A DNA stretch of 9,261 nucleotides from Alphaproteobacteria bacterium (GTDB lineage: Bacteria; Pseudomonadota; Alphaproteobacteria; Rickettsiales; UBA8987). The position numbers and the translations under genes were made by a program. Below, piece after piece: positions 1 through 5,901 of this stretch. Location: NCBI GenBank assembly GCA_023269645.1, contig JAHFPR010000070.1, positions 1-9,261 of the forward strand, written 5' to 3'. The stretch's first letter is position 1. Each line of letters begins with the position of its first letter. The notes under the pieces are model-generated. The model made no database searches, was not told where the DNA came from, and saw only the letters and a list, made by a program, of their open reading frames with translations.

Positions 1-1469
1 ATACCGTCTGCATCCAGGGTGAAGGTTACTTCGATAATCGCGGCTCCGGCCAGCATCGAGGGGATATTTTTCAACTCGAACCGCGCCAGCGACCGACATT
101 GATCCACCATCTCCCGCTCGCCCTGAAGCACATGGATGACCATGCCGGTCTGGCCGTCCTGATACGTGGTGAATTTCTGGGATTTCGCAGCGGGAATCGG
201 GGTATTCCGGGGAATCAGCACTTCCACCAGCCCGCCGATGGTTTCCAGCCCCAATGAAAGCGGCGTGACATCCAGCAGCAGATTATCGGAACCCTGCGTG
301 AGTGCCTCCGCCTGCAACGCCGCACCGATGGCCACCACTTTATCGGGATCAACGTCCGTCAGAAGTTTTTTGCCCACGAAGGCTTCCAGCTTTTCACGCA
401 CCAGGGGAACGCGGGTGGAACCGCCCACCATCACCACGCCCCGCAACGCTTCATGCGAGATACCCGCATCCGCGAGCACGTGCCGGAAAATGATCACAGT
501 GCGTTCCACGAGGGGAAGGATGAGTTCGTTGATCTGGGTGCGGGTGAGGGTAACGCCGTCATGCCCTGAATTGCTGAAGGAAATTCTAGGGGCATCCATC
601 TTTCCGCCTGTTCTTGTTGTGCTATGGATCGCCCTAGAATCACTACGTGATTCAGGCGATGACGGTAACTGCCACACTTCGTTTTCCGTCAAAACCTCCT
701 TCGCCTCGCGTGCGAGCAGCTTCGCACAGCTGAGATACTCTGCAATTATATAATCGAAATCATCCCCGCCGAGGGCGGTATCGCCCCCCGTGGCCAGCAC
801 CTGGAAAATGCCTTTTTCCATCTTCAGCAGGGATACATCGAACGTCCCGCCACCGAGATCATACACCGCATAAATCCCCTCCGCTGCGTTATCCAGCCCG
901 TAGGCAAGTGCAGCCGCCGTGGGTTCATTCACCAGCCGCAGCACTTCCAGCCCGGCCAGATGCGCGGCATCGCGCGTGGCCTGGCGCGCGGCATCGTCAA
1001 AATAGGCGGGCACGGTGATAACGGCCTTATCCACGATATTCTCAAGCTCCCGCTCCGCCTGCGCTTTGAGCGCGCGCAATATTTCCGCCGCAATCTCCAC
1101 GGGCGTTATTTTTTTACCGCCAATGTCGAACGCAATCATTCCGCCTTCCGCGACTTTTGCAAATGGATAGGGATAGTGTCCCGTGATCGCTTTTGCATCC
1201 TCCGCTCCGCGCCCCATCAGCCGCTTGATAGAATGAATCGCCTGCGGATTTTTCATAGCTTTATGACCGACAGTCACTTTGCCATCTTTCCCATAACTCA
1301 CTACGGAAGGAAGCAGCGCGCGCCCGTGACTATCCGGGATGATTTCCTGCGTACCACGGTTCGCAATCGCCACCAGAGAATTGGTCGTGCCGAGATCAAT
1401 CCCTACCGACGCATGGTTTTCATGCGGCAATGGCGTTTCACCCGGTTCGTGGATGTCCAGCAACTTCAT
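1..1469 (-). CDS. hscA: Fe-S cluster assembly Hsp70 chaperone HscA (3' end outside window)
   Basis: Specialised Hsp70 that, driven by ATP and the co-chaperone HscB, acts on cluster-loaded IscU in the cytoplasm to promote cluster transfer. My translation gives 489 residues with no stop up to the left edge (E. coli HscA is about 616). Visible Hsp70 landmarks: GIDLGTTNS (residues 23-31, phosphate loop), AYFDDAARQAT (155-165), NEPTAAALAYG (181-191), DLGGGTFDVS (204-213), GGSTRVP further on, and the start of the substrate-binding domain (LGLETIGG). The ATG overlaps the hscB stop as ATGA, so translation is probably coupled. Residues about 269-305 (SSPESRSD... to ...SGHD) have no counterpart in the family and come from a palindromic repeat inserted in frame; they fall in the nucleotide-binding domain, at the variable loop before the conserved TRTQINELI segment. 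A ferredoxin gene is expected downstream but is out of view. Confidence 0.96.
   Translation of the reverse strand, partial: MKLLDIHEPGETPLPHENHASVGIDLGTTNSLVAIANRGTQEIIPDSHGRALLPSVVSYGKDGKVTVGHKAMKNPQAIHSIKRLMGRGAEDAKAITGHYPYPFAKVAEGGMIAFDIGGKKITPVEIAAEILRALKAQAERELENIVDKAVITVPAYFDDAARQATRDAAHLAGLEVLRLVNEPTAAALAYGLDNAAEGIYAVYDLGGGTFDVSLLKMEKGIFQVLATGGDTALGGDDFDYIIAEYLSCAKLLAREAKEVLTENEVWQLPSSPESRSDSRAIHSTTRTGGKMDAPRISFSNSGHDGVTLTRTQINELILPLVERTVIIFRHVLADAGISHEALRGVVMVGGSTRVPLVREKLEAFVGKKLLTDVDPDKVVAIGAALQAEALTQGSDNLLLDVTPLSLGLETIGGLVEVLIPRNTPIPAAKSQKFTTYQDGQTGMVIHVLQGEREMVDQCRSLARFELKNIPSMLAGAAIIEVTFTLDADG
556..665. repeat. Palindromic element inserted in frame in hscA
   Basis: The element is bounded by CCGTCAT and its inverse ATGACGG. 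Between them, in plus orientation, come a hairpin (about 563-593), ATCCAT, a 24-base core, ATGGAT, and a second hairpin whose stem is GAATCAC/GTGATTC. On the minus strand it reads without a stop as about 36 residues containing IHSTTRTGGKMDA, which matches the core peptide of the copy in the nifS-like gene (IHSESCTGGEMDS). The arm SSPESRSD is shared with the iscR copy. The in-frame, read-through behaviour resembles Rickettsia palindromic elements; whether it belongs to a known RPE family I cannot tell. Confidence 0.88.
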
Positions 1470-1963
1470 GTAACGCTTCCTTTCAGCTTCTTAATCCGAA
1501 TTTCTTCCGCCAGTTTTTCGAGGTACTGAAACCGCAGCGCAACCTGCCCTGCACCAATAATATCTTTTGCATTAAATAATTCATTTAACATACTAATACA
1601 TAATATTATTGAATCACTTATTTCTTTCTCTATCTTTACAATATCCTGAAGGGTTTTTGCCTGTTCAAATCGCTCGCGCTGCTCCATCGCCTCCATCAAA
1701 ATTTCCGGTTCCGCCGCGCCTTGTTCCACACCCCGAAGCTGTAGCATATAACGCGCCCGTTTGAGGGGAGATTTCAGCAGATGGTACGCATCGTTGATGC
1801 GCGTAGCCTGCATCATGGCGCGCGCTTTTTCCTCCGCACCCCTCCCCGCGAAACGATCCGGATGCCAGGTGCGTTGCGCTGCAAAATAGGCTTGTTCAAG
1901 CTGCGCGTTATCCACGTCGAACTGCAGGGGAAGGCCGAGAAGAGAGAAGTAATCTTCAAACAT
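1466..1963 (-). CDS. hscB: Fe-S assembly J-domain co-chaperone HscB
   Basis: J-type co-chaperone that delivers IscU to HscA and stimulates its ATPase. The 165-residue length is close to the usual 170. The N-terminal J domain begins DYFSLLGLP and carries the essential HPD motif at residues 34-36 (TWHPDRF), followed by INDAYHLLKSPLKRARYML. The C-terminal half is the helical IscU-binding bundle. The zinc-finger cysteines seen in eukaryotic homologues are absent, as usual in bacteria. The start overlaps the end of iscA by 8 bases and there is no strong Shine-Dalgarno, so translation is probably coupled to iscA. The stop overlaps the hscA start as ATGA. About 50 bases near the middle (1565-1640) are clearly A+T-richer than the rest of the gene. 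Confidence 0.95.
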   Translation of the reverse strand: MFEDYFSLLGLPLQFDVDNAQLEQAYFAAQRTWHPDRFAGRGAEEKARAMMQATRINDAYHLLKSPLKRARYMLQLRGVEQGAAEPEILMEAMEQRERFEQAKTLQDIVKIEKEISDSIILCISMLNELFNAKDIIGAGQVALRFQYLEKLAEEIRIKKLKGSVT

Positions 1964-2294
1964 GGAAACTTTCGCCGCAGCCGCACTGCCCCTTGCTGTT
2001 TGGATTACGGAAAGTAAAGCCGGATTTCAGCTTTTCCTCCACGAAATCCATCTCCGTTCCGATGAGGTACATGGCGGCCTTGGGGTCAATGAGAATCTTC
2101 ACGCCCGCCGTCTCCACTACATCATCGAACTTGCCCACATCATCGGCATATTCGATGGTATAGGACAGCCCTGAGCACCCCCCCTTCTTCACGCCCACAC
2201 GGATGCCAACGGAAGGCTTCCCGCGCTGCGCAAGCAGATACTCCACGCGCTTCACAGCCGCTTCGGTGATGGTGATGGGGTCTTGATGTTGCAT
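1956..2294 (-). CDS. iscA: A-type iron-sulphur carrier IscA
   Basis: A-type carrier protein that accepts or donates Fe-S clusters or iron during maturation of target proteins. The 112-residue length is typical. The three invariant cysteines are present: C40 in GGCSGLSY and C104/C106 in the C-terminal CGCGESF motif. The segment DPITITEAAVKRV at the N-terminus is the usual family start. A ribosome site GGAG lies about 6 bases before the ATG. The gene follows iscU after a 75-base gap filled largely by a hairpin repeat, and its last 8 bases overlap hscB. ErpA is the main alternative assignment, but position inside the isc operon favours IscA. Confidence 0.95.
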   Translation of the reverse strand: MQHQDPITITEAAVKRVEYLLAQRGKPSVGIRVGVKKGGCSGLSYTIEYADDVGKFDDVVETAGVKILIDPKAAMYLIGTEMDFVEEKLKSGFTFRNPNSKGQCGCGESFHV

Positions 2295-2309
2295 TATTTA
2301 CTCCATTTT

Positions 2310-2366
2310 GTCATGCCTTCGCATGACGACATCCGGAAGCCAGACCCCGGCATACGCCGGGGTGAC
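2310..2366. repeat. Double-hairpin repeat between iscU and iscA
   Basis: Two hairpins lie side by side in the short iscU-iscA gap: GTCATGC with GCATGAC around a 4-base loop (2310-2327), and ACCCCGGC with GCCGGGGT around ATAC (2344-2363). The block starts GTCAT and ends GTGAC, like the other elements in this operon, with ATCC in the connecting stretch, so it may be a degenerate or shortened relative. No run of U follows either hairpin in the direction of transcription, so it is not an intrinsic terminator. It may affect mRNA processing or stability. Confidence 0.7.
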
Positions 2367-2369
2367 AAA

Positions 2370-2750
2370 CTACTGCCGCTTCTTCCTGTAATCCTCAATC
2401 GCCGCCTTGATGGCGTCTTCCGCCAGCATGGAGCAGTGAATTTTTACCGGAGGCAGGGAAAGCTCCAGCGCGATCTGGGTGTTCTTGATGCTCCCTGCTT
2501 CATCCAGCGATTTTCCCTTGATCCATTCCGTCGCCAGCGAGCTGGAGGCAATCGCCGAACCGCATCCGAAGGTTTTGAATTTTGCATCCTCGATCACGCC
2601 CGCGTCATTCACGCGGATCTGCAGTTTCATCACATCCCCGCAGGCGGGCGCGCCGACCAGCCCCGTGCCGATGTTGGCTTCCTCTTTATTAAACGAACCC
2701 ACATTTCGGGGGTTCTCGTAATGGTCTATGACTTTGTTACTGTAGGCCAT
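2370..2750 (-). CDS. iscU: Iron-sulphur cluster scaffold IscU
   Basis: Scaffold on which [2Fe-2S] clusters are assembled from sulphur given by IscS. The protein is 126 residues, as expected. Cluster ligands and key residues are all present: C37 and D39 in APACGD, C63 in FGCGSAIASSS, H105 and C106 in KIHCSML. The HscA recognition motif LPPVK is at residues 99-103. The start chosen is the ATG giving MAYSNKVIDHYENPRNVG, the standard family N-terminus, with GGGAG seven bases upstream. A longer reading that begins 30 bases earlier (MRGDRIGRSN...) merely reads out of the neighbouring repeat. The gene is separated from iscS by an 85-base gap holding a strong hairpin. Confidence 0.97.
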   Translation of the reverse strand: MAYSNKVIDHYENPRNVGSFNKEEANIGTGLVGAPACGDVMKLQIRVNDAGVIEDAKFKTFGCGSAIASSSLATEWIKGKSLDEAGSIKNTQIALELSLPPVKIHCSMLAEDAIKAAIEDYRKKRQ

Positions 2751-2754
2751 GTTA

Positions 2755-2762
2755 CTTCTCCC
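2755..2762 (-). promoter_or_regulatory. Ribosome binding site of iscU (decides its start)
   Basis: On the minus strand GGGAGAAG stands just before the ATG at 2750, with the GGGAG core seven bases away. This supports the shorter 126-residue IscU and lies outside the palindromic repeat that the longer reading would need. Confidence 0.75.
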
Positions 2763-2768
2763 TATTCT

Positions 2769-2831
2769 GTCACCCCGCACTTGTTGCGGGGTTATACTTT
2801 GTTGCTAACCCCGCAACAAGTGCGGGGTGAC
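2769..2831. repeat. Perfect 26-bp inverted repeat between iscS and iscU
   Basis: The left arm 2769-2794 and right arm 2806-2831 are exact inverse complements around an 11-base centre. Each arm is itself a hairpin (CCCCGCA with TGCGGGG), so the sequence can form one long stem or a pair of smaller ones. It is bounded by GTCAC/GTGAC, resembling the ends of the other elements here. It begins four bases after the iscS stop and ends before the iscU ribosome site. There is no U-tract after it, so an intrinsic terminator is unlikely; a role in differential expression of iscS and iscU or in mRNA stability is possible. Confidence 0.9.
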
Positions 2832-2835
2832 AAGG

Positions 2836-4080
2836 TCAATGCCCCGCCCACTCAATCTTGGTAATATCAATTCCCTCCTGTGCCATTTCCCACAGGGGAC
2901 TCATATCGCGGAGTTTCTGGACGTTCTTTTTCACGATGTCAATTGCCCTGTCCACCTCCTCCTCCGTGGTGAAACGCCCCAGGCCGAAGCGGATGGAAGT
3001 GTGCGCAAGTTCATCGCCGATGCCCAGCGCGCGCAGCACGTAGGATGGCTCCAGGCTGGCACTGGTGCAGGCCGAACCGCTGGAAACCGCCAGTTCGCGG
3101 ATTGCCATCAGCATGGATTCGCCCTCAACATACGCGAAGCTGAGATTGAGGTTGCCGGGAATGCGCCGCTCGGCATCGCCGTTGAGGAACACATCCGGGA
3201 TGGCCTCCATGATGCCGCGAGAGAGCCTGGCACTTAAGGTGTGCAGCCGCGCGTTTTCCACCGCCATTTCCTTTCCCGCGATTTCCGCCGCTTTGCCGAA
3301 ACCAACCACCAGCGGGGTAGGAAGCGTTCCGGAGCGGAAGCCGCGTTCCTGCCCGCCGCCGGTTAGCAGCGGTTGCAGGCGCACACGCGGGCGGCGGCGA
3401 ACATACAACGCGCCGACACCCTTCGGCCCATAGATTTTGTGGGCGGAAATGCTCATCAGATCAATGTTCATTTTCTCCACGTCCAGCGGGATTTTTCCGA
3501 AAGCCTGCGCCGCGTCCGTATGGAAAAACACGCCGCGCGCCCGGCAGATTGCGCCGATTTCCTCAAGCGGCTGGATGACCCCGATTTCGTTATTCACCGC
3601 CATCACGGAAACCAGCACGGTGTTCTCCGTGATCGCGTTTTTCAGCATATCCAGATCAAGCAGTCCGTTTTTCTGCACGGGAAGATACGTGACTTCAAAA
3701 CCCTCAAGCTCCAGATGACGGCAGCTATCCAGCACACATTTATGCTCCGTGGCGAGCGTGATAATATGCTTCTTTTTATCCCCGTAAAAATGCGCGATGC
3801 CCTTGATGGCGAGATTGTTGGATTCCGTTGCACCGGAGGTGAAAATAATTTCTTTCGGGCCGGCATGGATGAGATCACCCACCTGGCTGCGGGCGATTTC
3901 CACGGCATCCTCCGCCTCCCAGCCGTAAGCGTGGCTGCGCGAATGCGGATTACCGAATTTCGTGGTAAAATAGGGCAGCATCGCCTCCACCACACGCGGA
4001 TCGGTGGGCGTGGTTGCCTGGTAATCCAGGTAAATCGGCATGGTGTTAGCCAATGTGCGGTTATTATTTGCGGCAGTCAT
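2836..4080 (-). CDS. iscS: Cysteine desulfurase IscS
   Basis: PLP enzyme that converts cysteine to alanine and passes persulphide sulphur to IscU and other acceptors. With the start chosen here it has 414 residues. Landmarks: YLDYQATTP near the N-terminus, GATESNNLAIKG, the H113 region TEHKC, SAHKIYGPKG with the PLP lysine K215, GGGQERGFRSGT, and the mobile-loop cysteine C338 in SSGSACTSAS. The C-terminus SPLWEMAQEGIDITKIEWAGH is the IscU-binding tail and is strongly rickettsial in style. The second of two adjacent ATGs is preferred because AGGAG lies five bases before it, overlapping the stop of the nifS-like gene. A reading that starts 54 bases earlier would overlap that gene heavily and adds an unconserved tail. 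Confidence 0.96.
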   Translation of the reverse strand: MTAANNNRTLANTMPIYLDYQATTPTDPRVVEAMLPYFTTKFGNPHSRSHAYGWEAEDAVEIARSQVGDLIHAGPKEIIFTSGATESNNLAIKGIAHFYGDKKKHIITLATEHKCVLDSCRHLELEGFEVTYLPVQKNGLLDLDMLKNAITENTVLVSVMAVNNEIGVIQPLEEIGAICRARGVFFHTDAAQAFGKIPLDVEKMNIDLMSISAHKIYGPKGVGALYVRRRPRVRLQPLLTGGGQERGFRSGTLPTPLVVGFGKAAEIAGKEMAVENARLHTLSARLSRGIMEAIPDVFLNGDAERRIPGNLNLSFAYVEGESMLMAIRELAVSSGSACTSASLEPSYVLRALGIGDELAHTSIRFGLGRFTTEEEVDRAIDIVKKNVQKLRDMSPLWEMAQEGIDITKIEWAGH

Positions 4081-4085
4081 CATTG

Positions 4086-4090
4086 CTCCT
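4086..4090 (-). promoter_or_regulatory. Ribosome binding site of iscS overlapping the upstream stop codon
   Basis: The minus strand reads TAGGAGCAATGATG: the TAG stop of the nifS-like gene is part of the AGGAG ribosome site for iscS. The spacing (two bases to the first ATG, five to the second) favours the second ATG. Translation of the two desulfurases is therefore likely coupled. Confidence 0.7.
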
Positions 4091-5264
4091 AGGCTGCTTT
4101 TTTCAGCAGTGTTTTTTCGTGGTTCCGTTTCCACACAGCGAGGAAGCGGTCAATATCGTCACGGGTCGTTTCCCTGCCGAGGCTGACGCGGATGGCACAT
4201 TCCGCAAGCGGCTTTTCCACCCCCATCGCCAGCAGCACGTGCGATACCGCCACGCGCCCGGAGGAACAGGCGGAGCCACTGGAAACAGCGATTCCGGCGA
4301 GGTCGAAATTGATAAGCTGCGTCTCTCCGTTCATCCCCGGTAGCGCGATGCAGCTTGTATTGAGCAAGCGCGGCGCATGTTTTCCGAAGATGATAGCTTC
4401 GGGTGCGAGGGTAAGGATTTGAGTTTCGAGGTGGTCGCGTAATTTTTCCACGTCATTCCCGCGCAGGCGGGAATCCATCTCACCACCTGTGCAAGACTCA
4501 CTATGGATTCCCGCCTGCGCGGGAATGACGATCTCTAATGCTTTCGCAAACCCTGCAATCGCCGCCACGTTCTCCGTGCCCGCGCGGTAGCCGGATTCCT
4601 GGCCGCCGCCGGTAATCTGCGCCGAAAGATGCACACCCTTCTTCACGATGAGTGCCGCCGCCCCCTGCGGTGCACCGAATTTATGGCCGGAAACCGTTAT
4701 CATATCCACATTGAGCACATTGAAATCCACCGGGATTTTCCCGCACGCCTGGGAAGCATCCATATGCAGAAACCCGCCATGCGCATACACCAGCTGCGCA
4801 ATCTCTGCGATGGGCTGGATGACCCCGGTTTCGTTATTAGCCAGCATCACGGATACCAGCGTTTTACCGGAAGCAGCCTTCAGCAAGGCCTCCAGTGCTT
4901 CAAGCCGCACGATGCCCTGACCATCCACCGGAATCATGGCTGCCTTGCGATCTTCCGCCGGTTTCAGCACCGAGGGATGCTCCACCGCTGAAACGGCCAG
5001 ATGTTGTGCATCCCGGAACCCGCGCAGGGCGAGGTTGTTGGCCTCTGTGCCCGTCGCGGTAAAAATAATCTGCGCGCCTTCCGCATGAAGTGCCGCCGCA
5101 ATGTTCGCCCGCGCCTCATCGAGAATCTGCCGCGCCGCGCGCCCGAATCCGTGCACAGAAGATGCGTTGCAGGGCTGCCGCAACACGCGCGCCATCGCCT
5201 CCGCCGCTTCCGGAAGCACCGGGGCAGTGGCATTATAATCGAGGTATGTTCTTGCTTGCGTCAT
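4089..5264 (-). CDS. Second cysteine desulfurase, NifS-like
   Basis: Class V aminotransferase-fold PLP enzyme, predicted to release sulphur from cysteine. Numbering from the ATG at 5264 (391 residues): YLDYNATAP at the N-terminus, GTEANNLALRGF, H96 in VEHPSV, SGHKFGAPQG with PLP lysine K195, GGGQESGYRAGTENV, and C333 in SSGSACSSG. It is a group I (IscS/NifS-type) desulfurase, but lacks the SPLWEM IscU-docking tail of its neighbour, so its sulphur acceptor may differ. Residues about 245-272 (VIPAQAGIH... to ...MDSRLRGND) are encoded by an inserted palindromic element and are foreign to the family. The start is uncertain: an upstream ATG at 5279 overlaps the iscR stop as ATGA, but that ATG belongs to a repeat element, and neither start has a good ribosome site. 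Confidence 0.94.
   Translation of the reverse strand: MTQARTYLDYNATAPVLPEAAEAMARVLRQPCNASSVHGFGRAARQILDEARANIAAALHAEGAQIIFTATGTEANNLALRGFRDAQHLAVSAVEHPSVLKPAEDRKAAMIPVDGQGIVRLEALEALLKAASGKTLVSVMLANNETGVIQPIAEIAQLVYAHGGFLHMDASQACGKIPVDFNVLNVDMITVSGHKFGAPQGAAALIVKKGVHLSAQITGGGQESGYRAGTENVAAIAGFAKALEIVIPAQAGIHSESCTGGEMDSRLRGNDVEKLRDHLETQILTLAPEAIIFGKHAPRLLNTSCIALPGMNGETQLINFDLAGIAVSSGSACSSGRVAVSHVLLAMGVEKPLAECAIRVSLGRETTRDDIDRFLAVWKRNHEKTLLKKAA
4452..4529. repeat. 78-bp palindromic element inserted in frame in the nifS-like gene
   Basis: The element is GTCAT - hairpin (TCCCGCGCAGGCGGGA) - ATCCAT - 24-base core - ATGGAT - hairpin (TCCCGCCTGCGCGGGA) - ATGAC. Its outer 27 bases on each side are exact inverse complements. 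Its length is 26 codons, so the frame is kept. It is translated as VIPAQAGIH...MDSRLRGND, a peptide I recall as a recurrent by-product of this kind of repeat in proteobacterial proteins. It lies between GFAKALE and VEKLRDH, a helix-boundary region distant in sequence from the PLP lysine and the catalytic cysteine. Confidence 0.93.
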
Positions 5265-5274
5265 ATATATTCTT

Positions 5275-5372
5275 GTCATTCCCCGACTTTTTGTGAAGCA
5301 AAAAGTATAGGGGAATCCATACCTGCTTTATGATGGGTCGCCCTATAATCGCTACGCGATTCGGGCGATGAC
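5275..5372. repeat. Palindromic element forming the 3' end of iscR
   Basis: Same design as the copies in hscA and the nifS-like gene: GTCAT - hairpin (CTTTTTG and CAAAAAG in the stem) - ATCCAT - core - ATGGGT - hairpin (GAATCGC/GCGATT type) - ATGAC. The core here is 12 bases instead of 24. On the minus strand it codes the IscR tail from SSPESRSDYRA to the stop, and the terminal GAATGAC provides both the TGA stop of iscR and a potential ATG for the next gene. Confidence 0.88.
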
Positions 5373-5806
5373 GGTTTTTCCACCACCACCACGCCCACCC
5401 GCTTCTCACAAACATCCGCCAGGCTCACCGAGGAAAGATAGCCCCGGATGCTATTGCTTAAACCATCCCACAAATCATGCGTCAGGCACTTCGCCCTGCC
5501 GGCCATGCAGCCGTGATTTTCATGGCTGTTGCAGCGGGTCATCTTGATTTTCTCATCCTGCGAAAGCACGATTTCCGCCACGCTCATCTTCTCCGCCGGG
5601 CGCATCAGGAGATAGCCGCCCCCCGGTCCGCGTACCGATTTCACCAGACCATCCGCCTTCAGCCGCGCGAAAATCTGCTCCAGATAGGCCTGCGTAATCT
5701 CCTGCCGCGTAGCAATGTCGGCGAGTGTCACGGGCTTATTCTGGCTGTACAACGCCAGATCCACCATCGCCATTACGGCGTATCTTCCTCTGGCTGTCAG
5801 CATCAT
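5276..5806 (-). CDS. iscR: Rrf2-family Fe-S sensing regulator IscR
   Basis: Dimeric winged-helix repressor that carries a [2Fe-2S] cluster and represses the isc operon when cluster supply is sufficient. The N-terminus MMLTARGRYAVMAMVDLAL and the DNA-binding segment with YLEQIFARL and SVRGPGGGYLL match IscR. E43, the residue that in E. coli IscR governs choice between type 1 and type 2 sites, is conserved. Candidate cluster ligands are C92, C100, C107 and H110; the spacing between cysteines is slightly longer than in E. coli (C92, C98, C104, H107). GGAG lies nine bases before the first ATG. The last about 31 residues, from SSPESRSDYRA on, come from a palindromic repeat and replace or extend the natural tail, which is poorly conserved in the family. 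Retained ligands suggest it is functional. Confidence 0.95.
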   Translation of the reverse strand: MMLTARGRYAVMAMVDLALYSQNKPVTLADIATRQEITQAYLEQIFARLKADGLVKSVRGPGGGYLLMRPAEKMSVAEIVLSQDEKIKMTRCNSHENHGCMAGRAKCLTHDLWDGLSNSIRGYLSSVSLADVCEKRVGVVVVEKPSSPESRSDYRATHHKAGMDSPILFASQKVGE

Positions 5807-5827
5807 AAAGTTTCACTCCGTTCAACG

Positions 5828-5901
5828 GTCAGTAGTTTGTAGTCGGTGGTCTGTAGGAAAACGCAACTTAAACTACCGACCATAGCCTACTGACTGCAGA
5901 C
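5828..5901. repeat. Inverted pair of heptamer arrays between cysE and iscR
   Basis: Positions 5828-5855 are four consecutive 7-base units of consensus GTCNGTA. Positions 5874-5901 are four units of the same type in the opposite orientation. The first three left units match the last three right units, so the two arrays can pair as an imperfect hairpin around a centre of about 18 bases. The right array begins with the last base of the cysE stop codon. The block occupies most of the 94-base gap in front of the iscR ribosome site. No U-tract follows, so it is not a standard terminator. Confidence 0.78.

Noticed and set aside
556..665. Frameshift or pseudogenisation of hscA by the repeat
   Set aside because: I translated across the element codon by codon: there is no stop, and conserved Hsp70 sequence resumes in the same frame.
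960..1529. Plus-strand open reading frame of 189 codons opposite hscA/hscB
   Set aside because: It is antisense to clearly conserved HscA and HscB sequence, has no recognisable domain, and its composition is that of a complementary-strand shadow.
2769..2831. Rho-independent terminator between iscS and iscU
   Set aside because: The hairpin is strong but the following bases on the transcribed strand are purine-rich (CAGAATAGGGAG), with no U-tract, and termination here would cut the operon.
3373..4092. Plus-strand open reading frame of 239 codons opposite iscS
   Set aside because: Its length comes from the codon bias of iscS on the other strand; no family resemblance and no ribosome site.
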